This document shows, piece by piece, positions 56,241 through 64,000 of a DNA stretch of 64,000 nt (position 1 is its first letter; the number at the start of each line of letters is the position of its first letter). The notes beneath the pieces were generated by a model. The model was not told where the DNA came from. It saw only the letters and a program-made list of their open reading frames with translations, and did not search any database. Source of the DNA: JAWPMT01 sp965227935 (GTDB lineage Bacteria > Bacteroidota > Bacteroidia > Cytophagales > Cyclobacteriaceae); contig CBDDGS010000019.1 in assembly GCA_965227935.1 (NCBI GenBank), positions 2,108,001 through 2,172,000 on the forward strand, written 5' to 3'. Made by a program: the position numbers and the translations under genes.

Positions 56241-58886
56241 ATGCGCCGAGCAAGCAACACACCTCCCAGCTGGATGAAGTCACTCTTCACCGCATTTTGC
56301 GATCCGGACCTGGTCGAACCAATACTGGGTGATCTCCACGAGTACTATCAGCGCATCAAGGGACCGAAGTGGCAAGCGGACCTGGCCTATCTCTTTCAGA
56401 TGCTAAGCCTACTTCGACCGTTCGCTATCCGAAGATTTAAGCTGTTCTTCACCTTCCAACTGGTGCAGCTTCACTTCACGCTTGCTTTTCGCACGCTACG
56501 GCGTAATGTGGTATTCACCGCCATCAACGTCCTTGGCCTTGGACTCGCCTTTGCCACCTGTCTATTGATAATGGCCTTCGTCATGCAGGAATCGGCCTAT
56601 GACCTCTTCCACCCTGATGCCGACAAAATCTATAGGGTCGAGCAATCGTATAATGTGGGTCCCGGAGAATGGAACCTCCAGGCGAACACTATATCGAGGG
56701 TCTCGGAAGAACTCAACCAAAGTGTACCCGGCGTAGCCAAGACCTGCCGCCTGACGAAGATCTCAAAATCCGTAGCCATCGGTGTTGGTGATCGTGTTTA
56801 TCGCGAAAGTGGTGTGCTGGGAGTGGACAGCACCTTTTTGGACGTCTTTGGCTTCCAACTGCTGCAAGGCAATCCCGATCAGGCCTTCTCCCCTCCTTTC
56901 TCCATTGTGCTTTCCGAACGGATGGCCAACAGGTATTTCCCGGATGGCAACGCCCTGGGACAAAAGATTTCCATGGAAGGAGCCTTCGGGTTCTGGAGCG
57001 CCAGTGGCTACCAGGATGACATTGACCTAACGGTGACGGGCGTCATCCAAAATAGCCAACGCAGCCACATCCCGTTTGAATTCCTGGTGCCCTTTTCCAT
57101 CTATCCGAGACTGGAGCAGGAACTAAGCAATTGGGGTGCGGGCTTCCACACCTACGTCAAACTGACCACCGACGAGTCGAGCACCGTCGTCCAGAAGACG
57201 CTAGATCAGATCGCCCTTAAATACGAGCCAGATGGCCGCATGGCGCTCTTCATGACGCCCATTAGCAGCATCCACCTTGACTCGCAGCTGCTTGACGAAC
57301 TGCAAGCCAATGGTAATCGCAGGTTCATCGAACTCATGATATGGGTGGGCCTCATCATCCTCATCATCGCAGCTACCAATTATGTGAACTTCACCCTCGT
57401 GAGTGTACTGGCACATCAGCAGCAGATCGCGATACACCGGGTCTTGAGTGCTCAACCTGCCGCACTCTTCCGTCAGCAGTTTATCTCCTCATTCCTGGTG
57501 CAGGTCATCTCACTCATGGTGGGTGCGGCGATACTCGCTGGGATCGCGCCCGCGATGGAGGCTGCCATTGGCTTCAATGTGGTCCAGGTATTCGACCTCT
57601 GGCAGTTTTGGCTAGGCATCATTGGACTTCTGCTTTTCTCATCACTCCTTTCAGGGCTGTATCCCGCCTGGGTCACCTCCTCTGTTCCAGGCTTGTCTAT
57701 CCTCGGTCGCCACCACCAAAAAGGCAGACTCGATATACTTCGCAAAGGTCTGATGATGGTCCAGTTTACACTGTGTGTACTGGTCATCGGGTTTTCTTTG
57801 ATCGCACAGCAACAGCTTCGACTGATGAACAACACGGAGCTTGGCATGGACATCGACAACACACTCGTGATTGGAGGTCCGCGCTTTCAGACACCCAAGG
57901 ATTCCGTGCATCATGCGCGCCTAAAGGTTTTCAAGGAAGAGGCTACCTCCATCTCTGGTGTTCAAAGCGTGGCGCTCGGCAACTTCCTGCCAGGGCGACT
58001 TATTCCCGGTCATGCCGAGGGATATATGCGCCTGCCGAACCAGCCAGAGAACGAAGCGCGAGACTATTATTTCAGTCAGGTGGACTATGACTTCCTCGAG
58101 CAGTTTCAATTTGAACTGCTAGCTGGGAGATTCTTTGATGAGCAACGGGGTACCGACAGACAGGGGCTGGTCATCAACGAAAAGGCAAGCCGCCAATTGG
58201 GATTCCAGCGACCCAGCGATGCTATCGGTCAGCAAATCGTGTATCGCATGGACCGTCGCCCCACGATCATCGGTGTCATCTCGGATTTCCACCAATTAGG
58301 GCTACAAACCGATTATCAGCCCATCCTACTGGAGCTTCGTACGGACCCGAAAGGCTATGTATTTGTCAAGACAGATGGGCCGATGAACAAGGAAGAGCTG
58401 CTCCGGTTGGGCGACACGTGGAATGACATATTTGTGGGCAACCCCTTTGACTACGGACTGCTACGCGACATCTATCATGAGCAATACAGCCGCGATCAGC
58501 AGTTCATTCAGGCACTCACAACCTTCTCGATTCTGATTCTGCTGGTGTCGACACTGGGATTGGCGGGTATGGCCTTCTTTATCGCCAACGCCCGGCTCAA
58601 AGAAATAGGCATCAGGAAAGCGCTGGGAGCCGGGCTCAAGGACATCTATGGGATGCTTGGGCGTGGTGTGTTTGCCGCGGTTATCGCCGCCTCACTGATG
58701 GCGGCTCCCCTTATCTACCTCGTAGGGCAGTCATGGCTTGACAATTACACCTTCAGGGTGTCGCTGCAAGTATGGATGTTTATCACCCCCATAGCCGTGC
58801 TGTTCGTGGCTACAGGGGTGGTATTGTGGATGCAATCAGTACGAACGCTTAAATCCGCTCCCGTTGACTTATTGCGGGAGGAGTAG
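56241..58886 (+). CDS. FtsX/MacB-type ABC permease with PPD2-like prefix
   Basis: 881 residues. The first ~70 residues (FCDPDLVEPILGDLHEYYQR) are a permease prefix domain of a different type from that of the 4.9-kb permease. Two FtsX halves follow, with TM helices near 95, 365-470, 510, 765 and 845, and the signature RLKEIGIRKALGAGLKDIYG in the second; the first half has the less conserved HQQQIAIHRVLSAQP. It ends SAPVDLLREE. No ATPase gene is adjacent. Likely part of an envelope stress or export system controlled by PadR. Confidence 0.92.
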   Translation: MRRASNTPPSWMKSLFTAFCDPDLVEPILGDLHEYYQRIKGPKWQADLAYLFQMLSLLRPFAIRRFKLFFTFQLVQLHFTLAFRTLRRNVVFTAINVLGLGLAFATCLLIMAFVMQESAYDLFHPDADKIYRVEQSYNVGPGEWNLQANTISRVSEELNQSVPGVAKTCRLTKISKSVAIGVGDRVYRESGVLGVDSTFLDVFGFQLLQGNPDQAFSPPFSIVLSERMANRYFPDGNALGQKISMEGAFGFWSASGYQDDIDLTVTGVIQNSQRSHIPFEFLVPFSIYPRLEQELSNWGAGFHTYVKLTTDESSTVVQKTLDQIALKYEPDGRMALFMTPISSIHLDSQLLDELQANGNRRFIELMIWVGLIILIIAATNYVNFTLVSVLAHQQQIAIHRVLSAQPAALFRQQFISSFLVQVISLMVGAAILAGIAPAMEAAIGFNVVQVFDLWQFWLGIIGLLLFSSLLSGLYPAWVTSSVPGLSILGRHHQKGRLDILRKGLMMVQFTLCVLVIGFSLIAQQQLRLMNNTELGMDIDNTLVIGGPRFQTPKDSVHHARLKVFKEEATSISGVQSVALGNFLPGRLIPGHAEGYMRLPNQPENEARDYYFSQVDYDFLEQFQFELLAGRFFDEQRGTDRQGLVINEKASRQLGFQRPSDAIGQQIVYRMDRRPTIIGVISDFHQLGLQTDYQPILLELRTDPKGYVFVKTDGPMNKEELLRLGDTWNDIFVGNPFDYGLLRDIYHEQYSRDQQFIQALTTFSILILLVSTLGLAGMAFFIANARLKEIGIRKALGAGLKDIYGMLGRGVFAAVIAASLMAAPLIYLVGQSWLDNYTFRVSLQVWMFITPIAVLFVATGVVLWMQSVRTLKSAPVDLLREE

Positions 58887-58898
58887 CGCGAACCCGGA

Positions 58899-61346
58899 TT
58901 ATCGCTGCATGTCGACAGATGTCTCCAGACTGGGCTTGTTTTTCACATGCTGCTCCAGCCACTGATCCTGCTCCCAAAGGACGTGCATGATGCTTTCTTT
59001 TGCCCGATAGCCATGGCTCTCTTTGGGTAACATCACCAGTCGCGCCGGTGCGCCAAGGCCTTTGAGTGCATTGAAATACCGCTCGCTCTGCATCGGATAC
59101 GTCCCAGAGTTGTTGTCCGCTTCTCCGTGGATGAGGAGCAAAGGCGTCTTCATCTTGTCAGCGTGCATAAAGGGGGACATTGTGTAGTACGTCTCCGGAG
59201 AATCCCAGTAGGAACGGGACTCACTTTGAAAGCCAAAAGGCGTCAATGTCCGGTTATAGGCACCACTTCGAGCAATACCCGCAGCAAAAAGATTGGAATG
59301 ACTCAGCAGGTTGGCGACCATGAATGCGCCATAGGAATGACCACCTACCCCTACTCTATTGCGATCGACGTAGCCCAACTCATCCACCGCATCAATAGCG
59401 GCCTTGGCATTGGCGACTAACTGGTCTCTGAAAGTGTCATTGGGCTCCTCATCACCCTCTCCGACAATTGGGAAAGCCGCGCGCTCGAGCACGACGTACC
59501 CTCGCGTGACCCAGAAAACCGGGGAACCATAATAAGGATAGATGAACTCGTTGGGGTTAGAAGTATTCTGTCCCGCACTTGCTTTGTCCTTGTATTCTCT
59601 TGGATAGGCCCAGAGAATCATGGGGAGTTTCTCCTTTTTCTCCATGTCGTAGCCTGCAGGAAGGTACAACGTCCCCGTAAGGTCCACGCCATCTTCTCGC
59701 TTGTAGTTGATCACCTCTTTATGAACATTTTGCATGCTTTTGAAAGGATTCTCAAAGGCAGTGATAGGCTTCAGGGATGATTTCTTCTTGATGTTCCTCA
59801 GGTAGTAGTTAGGATACTCAGTTGGTGACTCAACCCGTACCAGCAACTCGCCCTTCTTCATATCCAGGGCGTATACCAGCTCCTCAACTTTATCCGTGTA
59901 GGCCGACTGATACAGTCGCTCGGTTGCTCCGCTTTCGAGATTGATTTCATCAGCGAATGGAAACTGTCCCTCCTCAGTAAAACCATCACCTAACAAGAAG
60001 GCTTTCGATCCATCCAATGCCAGAACGTATCGTCCGAATTCATTGGCCTTGGTCACAAAGCTTCCCGGATTGCTATAGACATCCTGATAGTTCCTGTCGA
60101 ATAGGATTTTGGGTTCCTGCTGGTTATCGCTTGGATTGAAGACGTAGGTTTTCATATTCCGATTGTTCCACCAGCGGTCGTAAGCAATAGCTATGTCATC
60201 AGAACCCCAATAAATCCAACTGTAGCGGTTTTTTGTTTTGACGACGGATCTCGGCTCTCCTTTGAAAGGGGCAGGCAATTCAAAGACCTCATCCCTGTAC
60301 TCCACCTCGTTCTCTGGATCACCACCATCCAGTGCCTGTACCCAGGTCACCGTCGAGGCCTTGTCACTTCTCCAACTGAATCCACGCTTTTTGTCGGTAG
60401 TTGCCATGAAACCCTTGGGTCGCACTTCGTCGACCGGCATATCCAGCAACTGCTGTACTAGCTGACCGTCGGCGGTAAATACGGAAGTCTCAAACGCGAA
60501 CCTATAGTAAGGCACCAGGTAGGAAAACGGACGCTTGATTTCTGTCAGCATCACGTATTGTCCATCGGGTGAAAAGGACATACTACGGTACATTCCCTCA
60601 TCCATCCATTTTGTGGTCGAGCCATCGAGACCCACTTTGAAGATCTCTGAAAGCGTCAACTGCTCGAAATTGGCCTCATCAGCGGGGCTCTTCAACAAAT
60701 CCTGGTAGGTTCTGTTCTGTGCTTTCTCTCCCGTACTGACGGTTACCGTGGGCCCGGAAGGGACAGCCACATCGGTGTCAATGAGAGGTTCACGATCAGC
60801 GAGCAGCATCTTCACGAGCATGGATTCGCTGTCCTGTGACCATCGAAAGGGAGAACCCATATTCGCATTGGCAGAGGCCTCTGTCACCTTCCTGACTGAG
60901 CCAGCCGCTATGTCGAGCACCCAGACTTCCACTCCAGAAGGTGTGGTATTGGTGAACGCCATTTTCTCTTCATCGGGTGACCACGTAAAGTAGGCCAGTC
61001 GAGGATTGTCCGGGAGACCCGTTACTTGCTTCACTTCTGAGTCAAAGGTGCCCTTTACCTGAATATTGTTGTAAAAAGTAACCCTGCTGCCAATGTTGGT
61101 GACAGGATTGATCCGGAGGCCTCCAAGGCGCAGCTCTTCCTCCGATAGTTCTGCGATGGTTTTGTAAGCATCCCGGTAAAGCAATATGACATTTTCACCT
61201 GCATCGTCGATTCGCACGGAAGGTGCCAATGGCACGTCGACAAGGTCCTTGATTTCTTGTGGGGGCTCCTGGTAGGTAAGTCCTCCCTGGGCATAAACAA
61301 TCGTAGTAAGTAGGATTGATAATCCGTAGATGGCTATTCTCTTCAT
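58899..61346 (-). CDS. S9-family (prolyl oligopeptidase-like) exported peptidase
   Basis: 815 residues, signal peptide ending TIVYAQ. Residues ~50-560 form a seven-bladed propeller. The C-terminal alpha/beta-hydrolase domain has the nucleophile elbow GVGGHSYGAFMVAN (Ser), LLIHGEADNNSGTYP (Asp) and KESHGYRAKES (His), so the triad is intact. The layout resembles glutamyl endopeptidase-like S9 enzymes of Bacteroidota and plants. It would cleave peptides in the periplasm. Convergent with the ftsX gene, 12 bp between stops. Confidence 0.92.
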   Translation of the reverse strand: MKRIAIYGLSILLTTIVYAQGGLTYQEPPQEIKDLVDVPLAPSVRIDDAGENVILLYRDAYKTIAELSEEELRLGGLRINPVTNIGSRVTFYNNIQVKGTFDSEVKQVTGLPDNPRLAYFTWSPDEEKMAFTNTTPSGVEVWVLDIAAGSVRKVTEASANANMGSPFRWSQDSESMLVKMLLADREPLIDTDVAVPSGPTVTVSTGEKAQNRTYQDLLKSPADEANFEQLTLSEIFKVGLDGSTTKWMDEGMYRSMSFSPDGQYVMLTEIKRPFSYLVPYYRFAFETSVFTADGQLVQQLLDMPVDEVRPKGFMATTDKKRGFSWRSDKASTVTWVQALDGGDPENEVEYRDEVFELPAPFKGEPRSVVKTKNRYSWIYWGSDDIAIAYDRWWNNRNMKTYVFNPSDNQQEPKILFDRNYQDVYSNPGSFVTKANEFGRYVLALDGSKAFLLGDGFTEEGQFPFADEINLESGATERLYQSAYTDKVEELVYALDMKKGELLVRVESPTEYPNYYLRNIKKKSSLKPITAFENPFKSMQNVHKEVINYKREDGVDLTGTLYLPAGYDMEKKEKLPMILWAYPREYKDKASAGQNTSNPNEFIYPYYGSPVFWVTRGYVVLERAAFPIVGEGDEEPNDTFRDQLVANAKAAIDAVDELGYVDRNRVGVGGHSYGAFMVANLLSHSNLFAAGIARSGAYNRTLTPFGFQSESRSYWDSPETYYTMSPFMHADKMKTPLLLIHGEADNNSGTYPMQSERYFNALKGLGAPARLVMLPKESHGYRAKESIMHVLWEQDQWLEQHVKNKPSLETSVDMQR

Positions 61347-61440
61347 CGCATTTGGTTTAATAGGGGGCGAAAATTAGAGAATAATTCCTCAGCGGGAAGC
61401 ACCGCTGATGTAAAGACTCAACTCATGAAATCACATTGGG

Positions 61441-61887
61441 CTACTGCCCCTCTTCGGGGACGGCCATGGTGTGATTCGCCAAGAGATAGCACTTACCTCC
61501 GACGGCCGTATAGGTCCTCATGAAATTGTAGGTGGTCGGCGTGGGTCCCCGGTCGACCACCGTGTACCCCGTCACGACAGCAGTGGAGCCCAAGATGAGG
61601 GCCTTCACGTCTCTCTGTTTGCGTGACCGGGTATTCTGATTGTTCCTGGCTTTGTTGCGCGTGGCGCGGTCGATGGCATCCTGTTTGGAGTCGATCGTGC
61701 CAGCGTGATTGTGCACCCAAATGAAGTCCTCGGCCAAAAGCGACGCGATGAACTCCGCATCAGCTGTCAGGTTCGCGTTTTCCCATTGGGCATCGAGCTT
61801 AACAGCTTCCTCAGGATCGAGGCATTTGGGTTGGCCAATTGCGAGGGTGGCCAGGCAAGCCATAGAGACGACGAGAAGTATTTTCAT
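61441..61887 (-). CDS. Exported NTF2-like/DUF4440 protein
   Basis: 148 residues, signal peptide MKILLVVSMACLATLAIGQ. The fold is seen in EAVKLDAQWENANLTADAEF, LLAEDFIWVHNHAGTIDSKQ, VKALILGSTAVVTGYTVVD and the C-terminal FMRTYTAVGGKCYLLANHTM strand. A possible small-molecule-binding or polyketide cyclase-like protein. Upstream is the short ORF at 61931. Confidence 0.85.
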   Translation of the reverse strand: MKILLVVSMACLATLAIGQPKCLDPEEAVKLDAQWENANLTADAEFIASLLAEDFIWVHNHAGTIDSKQDAIDRATRNKARNNQNTRSRKQRDVKALILGSTAVVTGYTVVDRGPTPTTYNFMRTYTAVGGKCYLLANHTMAVPEEGQ

Positions 61888-61930
61888 CAGTAGTTCAATT
61901 TCATGGTAGGGGCTTGGATAGTAATGTCAA

Positions 61931-62026
61931 TTATCGTCTCCTCCTACGTAGGTGACCATGCGTCCAGTAGGTGGAGAAAGCCAGGACGTGCAGGACCAAA
62001 ATAAAGACCATATGATACCATTCCAT
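61931..62026 (-). CDS. Possible 31-residue membrane peptide
   Basis: ATG at 62026, stop at 61931. One hydrophobic helix (MVFILVLHVLAFSTYW, about residues 6-21), then THGHLRRRRR at the end, so a single-pass peptide with five basic residues at the tail. It lies 32 bp after the CBM9-like gene and before the NTF2-like gene, all on the minus strand. Coding potential rests on this plausible fold and position only. Confidence 0.35.
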   Translation of the reverse strand: MEWYHMVFILVLHVLAFSTYWTHGHLRRRRR

Positions 62027-62058
62027 TGGCTGAAGATAGTCATTCCCCCGGACTCTTT

Positions 62059-62748
62059 TCATTCAAACACCGCGCTGCCATAGGATGGGTAGTCATGAAA
62101 GTTTGTCCTGATCGGTTTCCACGCCCAGGCATTCATGCCCTGGTCGTAATCGATGCGATAGAGATTGAGTCGCCACTGGGTCCCGCTTTCAGGAGGCACA
62201 TTGCGCAGCGGCTTAAGCAAGGAAAAGGGAATGAAAATCTCTGCCATCCAACTATTGGTGTCGTCAATGGATGCTTCGTGCCGGGTAAGTCGGTCTCCCT
62301 CATAGTGCCACGGTCGCCAACCCAGAAAGGTACCATCCATATTAGGTACCAAAATCGCCAGCTCCTTATTCAACGGCGACAGCTCGTACTCAAAATAGAT
62401 GGGCAGGCTCTCGTCTGTCCAAAAGAAGACTTCCACCACATCCTCCCGGTACAGATCATCAAAGTCTTCCTGCATCGTGGCCGTGATCTTCTCGTCCTCG
62501 CAACGGAAAAGCACATAAATGCCCGTTGACGAGTACAATAGCTTGAATTCGGTGGCATACTCCACGCCGTCTTTTTTTCGCTGTGGAATCGCCACCCAGT
62601 CAGTTGTGGACCAGGGTTCGGCATCTCCCTTTCCGGTCAATTCGAAGTCTTCCGTTTTTTGGATGACGAATTGATCATCGTTCTCCTGAGCAAACAATGG
62701 CGACTGACCCAGGATGATGAGAGAGAAGAAGAGTGACCGTAGCTTCAT
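62059..62748 (-). CDS. CBM9-like carbohydrate-binding exported protein
   Basis: 229 residues with signal peptide ending LFAQ. It matches carbohydrate-binding-family-9-like sandwich domains: WSTTDWVAIPQRKK, EFKLLYSSTGIYVLFRCEDEK, REDVVEVFFWTDES, YFEYELSPLN, SWMAEIFIPFSLLKPL and QWRLNLYRIDYDQG. Family members bind sugar reducing ends or serve as domains of xylanases. Here it stands alone. Probably periplasmic or surface. Confidence 0.87.
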   Translation of the reverse strand: MKLRSLFFSLIILGQSPLFAQENDDQFVIQKTEDFELTGKGDAEPWSTTDWVAIPQRKKDGVEYATEFKLLYSSTGIYVLFRCEDEKITATMQEDFDDLYREDVVEVFFWTDESLPIYFEYELSPLNKELAILVPNMDGTFLGWRPWHYEGDRLTRHEASIDDTNSWMAEIFIPFSLLKPLRNVPPESGTQWRLNLYRIDYDQGMNAWAWKPIRTNFHDYPSYGSAVFE

Positions 62749-62831
62749 GGTTCAGGCTTTTCGTTGACAAAAGGTTGTCCAGACCCACGTAAAATACCTA
62801 TATTCTTCGACTCAATTGAACCCAACCCTTT

Positions 62832-63716
62832 ATGAAGTCTACAATCCTCCTATCCTGCCTCCTGCTCGTAGTAGCGACTCCCACGATCGCCCAAAGCACC
62901 ACTGATGAACCACTAAGGATTGTCGTCATCGGCGCGCATCCCGATGATTGCGATCTAGATGCTGGTGGCACAGCAGCATTATTTGCTAAAATGGGCCATG
63001 CGGTAAAGTTCGTGTCAGTTACCAACGGTGATGCCGGACACCAATCCCAGGGTGGTGGCGCGCTCGCCAAAAGAAGAATGGCCGAAGCGAAAGAAGCCGG
63101 CAGGAGACTTGGCGTGACCTACAATGTGCTGGACAACCACGATGGTGAACTCATTCCCGATCTCGATCGGCGACTGCAGGTGATCCGTGAAATTAGGACA
63201 TGGAACGCCGATATGGTGATTGCCCCCCGGCCCAATGACTATCATCCCGATCATCGGTATACCGGTGTATTGGTGCAGGATGCAGCTTTCATGGTCACCG
63301 TGCCCAATGTGGCCCCTGATACCCCTCCGTTGCAGAAGAACCCGGTCTTCCTTTACTCTTATGACCACTTCCAGCGTCCAAATCCCTTCCGAGCGGATAT
63401 CGCCGTCGATATCACCAGCGTTTGGGATCAGAAGGTTGACGCCATCGATGCACATGAATCGCAATTCTACGAGTGGCTGCCATGGATCGGAGGCTACTAC
63501 GACGAGGTCCCCACGGACAAAGCCGATCGCAAGCAATGGCTGTCGGAAATTAGGTCGGGTGATATTTCGGAGGAAGTGCGAGCAACCCTCGTAAAGTGGT
63601 ATGGCCAAGAAAAGGCGGCAGCTGCCGAAAAGGCTGAGGCCTTCGAAATATGTGAATATGGTGCTCAGCCAGATGAGGATGACATCCGAAGGCTGTTCCC
63701 CATGCTGGGCCAATGA
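62832..63716 (+). CDS. PIG-L/LmbE-family deacetylase, exported
   Basis: 294 residues with a signal peptide ending TIAQ. The zinc site is AHPDDCDLDAGG near residue 37 and YHPDHRYTG near residue 138. KFVSVTNGDAGHQSQ is the intervening conserved block. Typical reaction is removal of N-acetyl groups from GlcNAc-type sugars; exported Bacteroidota members act on unknown glycans. Divergent from the CBM9-like gene. Confidence 0.9.
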   Translation: MKSTILLSCLLLVVATPTIAQSTTDEPLRIVVIGAHPDDCDLDAGGTAALFAKMGHAVKFVSVTNGDAGHQSQGGGALAKRRMAEAKEAGRRLGVTYNVLDNHDGELIPDLDRRLQVIREIRTWNADMVIAPRPNDYHPDHRYTGVLVQDAAFMVTVPNVAPDTPPLQKNPVFLYSYDHFQRPNPFRADIAVDITSVWDQKVDAIDAHESQFYEWLPWIGGYYDEVPTDKADRKQWLSEIRSGDISEEVRATLVKWYGQEKAAAAEKAEAFEICEYGAQPDEDDIRRLFPMLGQ

Positions 63717-63746
63717 TGGCGAAAGTGTGGGAGATCAAAGAACGGT

Positions 63747-64000
63747 TTAGTCCTGCAAGTCGAAAATTACCAATTTGAATGCTGCGCCTACCTGCTCTGC
63801 TGCCTGTCGCATACAATCCATATAGGGCACTACCAATGGGTCTTCTTCCGGTGAGACTGAGTAGAACACGATATCATCAATCCCTTGACTCGCCAGCTGG
63901 CTCGCGACTTTCAATTTGTGACTGGCTACCTCTTCACGAAGCAGCAAGTGGTCATAGTACACAACCTCGTCATTGGGCCTGAGAAGCCCATACTTCCCGG
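63747..64000 (-). CDS. C-terminal fragment of an unrecognised protein
   Basis: 84 codons open to the right edge; the N-terminal part lies outside the window. The visible end reads KYGLLRPNDEVVYYDHLL, then VASQLASQGIDDIVFYSVSPEE and CMRQAAEQVGAAFKLVIFDLQ. A GTG within it could also serve as a start, but the frame continues upstream. I cannot place its family. It converges on the PIG-L gene, 30 bp between stops. Confidence 0.6.
   Translation of the reverse strand, partial: GKYGLLRPNDEVVYYDHLLLREEVASHKLKVASQLASQGIDDIVFYSVSPEEDPLVVPYMDCMRQAAEQVGAAFKLVIFDLQD

Overview
The window looks like a Bacteroidota chromosome, most likely order Cytophagales. The reasons are signal peptides and lipoprotein signals of the Bacteroidota kind (many cleave after AQ), two PadR/FtsX-permease pairs with permease prefix domains, a DUF6090-type protein, TAnnTTTG-like promoters and a near absence of Shine-Dalgarno sequences. 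Core genes are roughly 50-55% GC by hand counts. No rRNA, tRNA, CRISPR array, transposase or integrase was seen. All calls come from reading the sequence; no database search was run.

Layout. 1-7.9 kb: a cut-off alpha/beta hydrolase, a TolB-propeller/amidohydrolase lipoprotein, and a minus-strand operon padR-ftsX-ABM-GNAT. 8-16.6 kb: three exported proteins of unknown function, two class-C beta-lactamase-type serine hydrolases and a large Asp-box (VPS10/BNR) protein. 16.7-20.2 kb: an MFS transporter divergent from a DUF1611/enolase-superfamily pair that resembles DgcN-DgcA (D-glutamate catabolism). 20.3-30.5 kb: mostly exported proteins (FG-GAP lipoprotein, PhoPQ-activated-type hydrolase, SGNH/SASA esterase, TIM-barrel, TPR and DUF1349 proteins) plus a dual-specificity phosphatase and a CPBP membrane protease. 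30.8-33.3 kb: a TIR-TM-WD40 protein. 33.4-38.8 kb: an accessory stretch, low in GC from about 34.3 kb, holding SnoaL-like, hypothetical, PfkB kinase, DUF885 and DUF6090 genes, punctuated by decayed copies of the 3' end of paaK. 38.9-40.2 kb: paaK. 41-47 kb: a cox-type molybdenum hydroxylase operon (coxS-L-M-D-E; the large subunit is form II). 47-52.7 kb: haloacid dehalogenase, a dense field of palindromic intergenic repeats, an EamA exporter, and a GlxA-type regulator divergent from ABM-domain proteins. 52.9-55.7 kb: the three-subunit proton-translocating transhydrogenase. 55.9-64 kb: a second padR-ftsX pair, an S9 peptidase, an NTF2-like protein, a possible 31-residue membrane peptide, a CBM9-like protein, a PIG-L deacetylase and a cut-off gene.

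The least expected structure is in the non-coding DNA. (i) Three or four decayed copies of the paaK 3' end and flank sit between successive accessory genes, as if paaK's tail were a repeated insertion or recombination point; a shorter relic resembling the dgcA tail follows the FG-GAP gene. (ii) Three MITE-like elements share TGACAGATnAAAAA-type inverted ends, and one splits the cox operon. (iii) A composite palindromic repeat is duplicated in tandem at 47.9-48.8 kb. (iv) The first PadR operon has two tandem 21-bp palindromes reaching into the padR start codon. The most defence-like gene is the TIR-TM-WD40 protein, which stands alone.
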